Shown here: positions 59,870-64,000 of the stretch, piece after piece
Position numbering within the stretch: the stretch's first letter is position 1
Layout of the letters: every line of letters begins with the position of its first letter
Assembly: GCA_026419785.1 (NCBI GenBank)
Contig: JAODTK010005872.1
Coordinates: 124,001-188,000 of the forward strand
Direction: 5' to 3'
From: Sclerodactyla briareus
Taxonomy: Eukaryota > Echinodermata > Holothuroidea > Dendrochirotida > Sclerodactylidae
DNA length: 64,000 nt
The notes under the pieces: model-generated
Told to the model about the DNA's origin: nothing
The model's input: the letters and a program-made list of their open reading frames with translations, nothing else
Database searches by the model: none
Position numbers and translations under genes: made by a program

Positions 59870-60215
59870 TTGACCTTAAACCCCCAATAGCCATAGTCTA
59901 TGTCACCACTGGACCATGTCATGGGATCCAACCTAATTTGCAGGCGAAGAAGCATTTTCCGATGTTCAAAACAATCACCTTTTCCCATATTAGCCCTACT
60001 ACTCATCATACCCCTCTAATGACCTTGCCTTCTTGGACATCTTGTAGGTAGCACAAGTCCGCGATTTACACGACCAATTCTCACAGCAAATCCAACCGAA
60101 CCTTCCGTAGAAAAAAACATTTCGCAGATTTCCTCTCACATATTGGTCCCAACTGCCCCATCAATGTCCTTTGACCTACCCGAGTCAGATACGGACAGAC
60201 CATACACAGACAGAT
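59870..60215. repeat. R3 repeat, second block
   Basis: It shares AATTTGCAGGCGAAGAAGCA, CATTTTCCGATGT, TGTAGGTAG-ACAAGTCC and TGACCTACC words with 40970-41200 and ends in the same ACAGACAGA type sequence. It follows the SINE head directly. Confidence 0.6.
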
Positions 60216-63200
60216 GGGTTGGCTGTGGCGGATCACATCAGCTGGTTGACTAATCAAGAACACAAACACAGATTGGTAACAGACCAGATTACAGTTTATA
60301 GCTATGATGGATCATGAACAGCATATCGCTACTGGGACTATACGGTCCCTCAAAACATTACCTTGAAAAATTGAATTGCAGCAATTGAAGACATAAGGGC
60401 AAAGAGGGCGCAACTCGGGAGGTATATATAGGATTCGCAGAAAACAAGAAAAACTGTCTCATTTCCCCATCTATGCAGATAGTATTGTTCCATAGCATTG
60501 TGCCAACGTTGAAATTGAATTACTGTTGTTTTGAAAATCATTGGTTTCAACATTACGCACAAAATATGCCCTTGTTGCACACAATTGCACTTACATCAAG
60601 ATACACAAAGAATGCATCTAATTCAGGGTTATTTCAAACAATTCTGTTCATTTCTCATTCTGGAGATGCTTCGTTTTCACCTGTGTCAATAATGTGGAGT
60701 CGGTAGAAAACTCTTAGAATAAACATAATTTGTTGGTGACATCATACTACATCGGTTAAGCGTTAAATCGTTCATGTTACACTTAAGTACAACGCGATTT
60801 AAAATGGGTTACTCATCGGAACAGGAATGTTCAGGTGTAAACACATCAGCCTATTTTCAACAACCAAACATTATAGGTTTACACCCCAGGATATGATAAT
60901 GTACGCTACAGGCTATGAGGTCTAACAGGATAGTCAGTTTTTGGTGCGGAGGTTTCCGTGTTAATTCAAAGATGTGTTTTCTGTCTGAATCAACCCATTT
61001 TTTTTGTTGTAGTTTTTTTATTAGCAGGGATTCCACTCCAATGCAATCAGAGCTCATCTTCCCATATCAGGAACCATCCTGGGGTCCCATAGTTCTACGT
61101 GCTTTCATTGGCGGTCGCCAGAGGGGGCCACGGGGGCCATCCCCCCCCCCCCCAATCGAATCCCCCCCCCCCCCAAAAAAAAAATCAATTTTTCACTCAA
61201 AGACAACAACATTTAGCACTTATGTGGCTCTCTCTTTCCTCAGTTGCTAGTCAGATTGCTCGAATTCTCCTCTGACTGCCCAATTTTTTGGTCAATCTCC
61301 AAACCGTGTGCAAAAATTTTGCGCGCTTCACGCAGCAGTACCCGTTATATATACACGGTTTTTTACCCATTTGGAGTTGCGGCAAGTTTCTGCGACAAGA
61401 AGACATTGGCATACGAAAGGTTGGGGGTGCCGGTATCTACCCCACCAACAACATTTGCCACGTATGCCGTTCCCGCTCTCCTCATTCCCATTCATATTGC
61501 TTGAATAGTTCAATTGTTTGGTCAATATCCAACTAACATAGGCGGGTGCAAGGGCACTAGCTAGCCCTCCCAGTTCGGGCAAAAACAGTGGCAAAATGAT
61601 GAAAAAAACCCTCCCAGAAATATGACCCCGTAGGGGGCCTATAGGGAGATATCACAGATGATATCCAGGCAATGCGCAAAAAATTGCTTGCTCCCTGCGC
61701 AGTAGTAGCCGTGGTTTTGTTGTCTACTTTTAATACAAACCATAATAACTATTTGAGATTCGGGCAACTTAGTTAGGTTTTTTTTTTTTTTAGATTATTG
61801 CAATTGTTGCTCCTGTGGCTATTAGCATCCTGGGTACATGCATCCCTGGCCAGCTGAAGGCATGTCCATAAGAAGAGGGAGCGTAGACACCCCCTCAAAT
61901 GCATACCAAAAACAGTTGATTCATTCGACCAAAATGAGGGAGCCGAAAAGGATAAAAAAATTGAGACCGAATATATACGGCAGAAAATGGTCAAAATTCA
62001 GACAAGGCGAAATCGGCGAAATTCAGGAGGAATTTTCCAATCAAAACAAGCAATTTTTCGCGCGTTTCGTTCGCAGGGGGGTACTTTTCCATCATGCGGC
62101 TTTCAAGATTTGGAAAAATTTTTCTGCCCCCCCCCCCAGAAAGTGGAAGAGCCCTGTACGCCTATGATCTGAAGCCACGTGGAAAATTTGACCACTTCTC
62201 AAGAACAAAAGTTTTTGTATAGGAAAAAGTGATTCAAATGAGGGAAATGGTGAATCAGATTTCATCCGAGGGTTTCTAAAAATGCTAAAATTCTCCAAGG
62301 GGGAGAGGGACCCCCCTCCCCTTAGACCTTCCCCCATGGCCACCCCCAATCAAAATTCCTGACTATGCCAGTGGTGTCTTTCATCTTCTACTTCTTTCGC
62401 CATTCTGTTAACAGGTCGATTTTGCTGTTGTAGTGGCGCTGTGCTGAATCTCGATATCTAAGTGCAACCGACTAAGTCCCAACTCCCGGGCCAGGACTTG
62501 GCGAGATGAACCAAGTGATAGGGAAAATTCTGTTTGCCCACAATTGGACTTGGGCCCTTTTTGCATCATTCTTCAATTGATTCCCAAACGCTTTCTGGAC
62601 ACTCTTTTGCTATTACTTCTTGAAACGCGTTCATACTTTAATAACTGAACACAAAGGTATTATGTTAGCGAATGAACGCTTTTCAAAAAAGTATCAAACA
62701 GACAGTTTTCAGACAATGCCTGCTTCAATGGAATAGTTCCTAGTTGATTTCATATTTACTATTTACGCCTTCAAGTTACATCACCCCGTAAAAAACAGCA
62801 GCATGACTCATTAACATTTAGTTAACACAGTGCATAGGAACTGTACATACACTTTCTAAACAGTTTATGCTGACATCACCATTGCAACGTCCTTACACTC
62901 TGGACATGATACTGAATTAATATACTATTTGAACAGGTATAATTGCTGAATATGCCGAGCGTTTTTTTGAACGCGCTTATTGTGATGACAAGTGTTTACA
63001 ATCGGCTGTATGTCCAAGACTGACCATACAATATAATATGGTAGAATATGCAGCTGGCTCTAGTTTCAAACTGAATACTTTACTACTCATAATATCCAAA
63101 ACAATTGTCTAACACGGTGTCAAATTCCTGAACATGCGATGTTTTTTCTTCCTAACCGTATTTGAAAGTAATAGTATACGGTAGTCTTTAGAAACCTGCA

Positions 63201-63371
63201 TTGGATTCCTAAACATTTCAGAGAGGCAAGAGCCAAGAGGTATATTTCAGTTGATAAAATATGTTTCAGGAATATAAATAATTGCTATTTAGTTTTTTTT
63301 TTTTTTTACAAACATGGTTTGTCATACCAAACCCATATTCTCCAGTCATCAGTCGCTTCAATTTTCAGTGA
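60216..63371. other. Unassigned intergenic stretch
   Basis: No gene is recognised. Contents: C runs at 61140-61176 within sequence of GGCGGTCGCCAGAGGGGGCC type (miniature-element style), a loosely repeated pair GATTGCTCGAATTCTCCTCT / ATTGCTTGAATAGTTCAATT (61254, 61497), a T run at 61778, a C run at 62126, and a T run at 63293. Open stretches around 61.2-61.6 kb in several frames at once indicate composition rather than coding. Confidence 0.4.
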
Positions 63372-63720
63372 AAAGTTCCATTCAGCCTTGCGAATGATGC
63401 CATGGTTCGACACCTCATCTACAAGGAGAACTCAAATCATTTCTAAACTTGGAGCTGGTGCCGATGGTTGAAATGTTGAGCAGTCCGCGACTTTAAAAAA
63501 AAAGGACGACCGGCTGCAACAAATGTTTAGCTACCGACAGGAACCTATTCCACTAATTATGAATGTTAACCTAATACTACCGGTATCTATAGTTTCAACA
63601 TATTTTTTTTCCTTCAATTGTAGTTTTTGTATCAGTCAATACAAATATTACTAAAGTATGGGTACTTCGAGGCTGGAAAGGAGGACATGGACTAATTGAA
63701 TAAAGGCTGGATGGAACTTT
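63372..63720. mobile_element. TIR family F2, copy 3
   Basis: The ends AAAGTTCCATTCAGCCTT (63372-63389) and AAGGCTGGATGGAACTTT (63703-63720) form an 18-bp inverted pair with one mismatch. The interior matches copies at 9732 and 16290 (GGTTCGACACCTCATCTACAA, AGGAACCTATTCCA, CTTCAATTGTAG, GCTGGAAAGGAGGACA). Confidence 0.85.
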
Positions 63721-64000
63721 CCTTACACAATTTGGCGAATCTGGAAAAACAGAACAAGCAATTCGGACAAATAAGAATAACTGTACACACCTGGACAAGA
63801 GGGGACATCAATAGTCTTTGTAAATAATTGATGATATTATTGAAGCCAAATGTTCACGTGACGTTGAATTTCTGTACTTTCCTATGAATCATTCTGAAGC
63901 CGAACTCGAAGGCCAAATTCCAGCCAATTTGGGTTCGCTGATAAGCCATGACAGAGCCTTATTGTGGAAGGGGGGGGGGTAATATTCAGACGACGGGACC
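63721..64000. other. Unassigned right end of the window
   Basis: No gene or repeat is recognised; a G run lies at 63971-63979. Confidence 0.35.

Overview
The window is eukaryotic nuclear DNA, almost certainly from an animal and most plausibly a marine invertebrate; an echinoderm would fit, but the sequence alone does not settle it. There is no long open frame. Most of the recognisable content is mobile-element debris: CR1/L2-like and other non-LTR retrotransposons, a GIY-YIG fragment of Penelope type, several short terminal-inverted-repeat (TIR) families, tRNA-derived SINE heads, (TA)n and G/C runs, and the GGTCA-rich degenerate tandem repeats common in such genomes. No RNA gene, CRISPR array, intact rRNA/tRNA or bacterial-style operon was found. 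Small indels between repeat copies, very long G/C runs and frameshifts in every recognisable coding remnant suggest either old decay or a noisy long-read assembly.

Layout. 1-6000: two tandem copies of a ~3 kb composite repeat (R1), followed by an antisense LINE piece. 7.0-7.75 kb: a repeat ending in a strong hairpin. 9.7-17.3 kb: a cluster of TIR elements (9732-10048, 12422-12783, 16290-16636, 16683-17274) and a 790-bp foldback palindrome (14975-15764). 18.4-20.9 kb: an antisense LINE with endonuclease and reverse-transcriptase remnants. 22.2-25.4 kb: a TTAA-flanked TIR element split by a CR1/L2-like LINE; its unsplit paralogue lies at 16683-17274. 27.4-29.35 kb: a ~0.95 kb tandem duplication rich in (TA)n and carrying tRNA-like SINE heads. 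33.0-33.8 kb: a sense LINE 3' end. 35.9-37.9 kb: a cluster of hAT-like miniature elements. 38.4-41.2 kb: tandem repeats. 41.2-41.9 kb: the GIY-YIG remnant.

42.9-44.3 kb (minus): the only host-type gene recognised, an alpha-fucosyltransferase of family GT10, broken by three frameshifts and a nonsense codon and carrying an in-frame 279-bp tandem duplication. 46.77-46.94 kb: one weak candidate exon with a signal-peptide-like start. 47.6-48.7 kb: a 5'-truncated second copy of the 18.4-kb LINE. 51.3-58.6 kb: more TIR elements, GGTCA repeats, and the third copy plus a partial fourth copy of R1. 59-64 kb: a hAT-like end, a SINE head, a repeat shared with 40.7 kb, and a third copy of the 9.7-kb TIR family.

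The genes do not form a pathway. The story is one of nested insertion and duplication around a decayed or misassembled fucosyltransferase locus.
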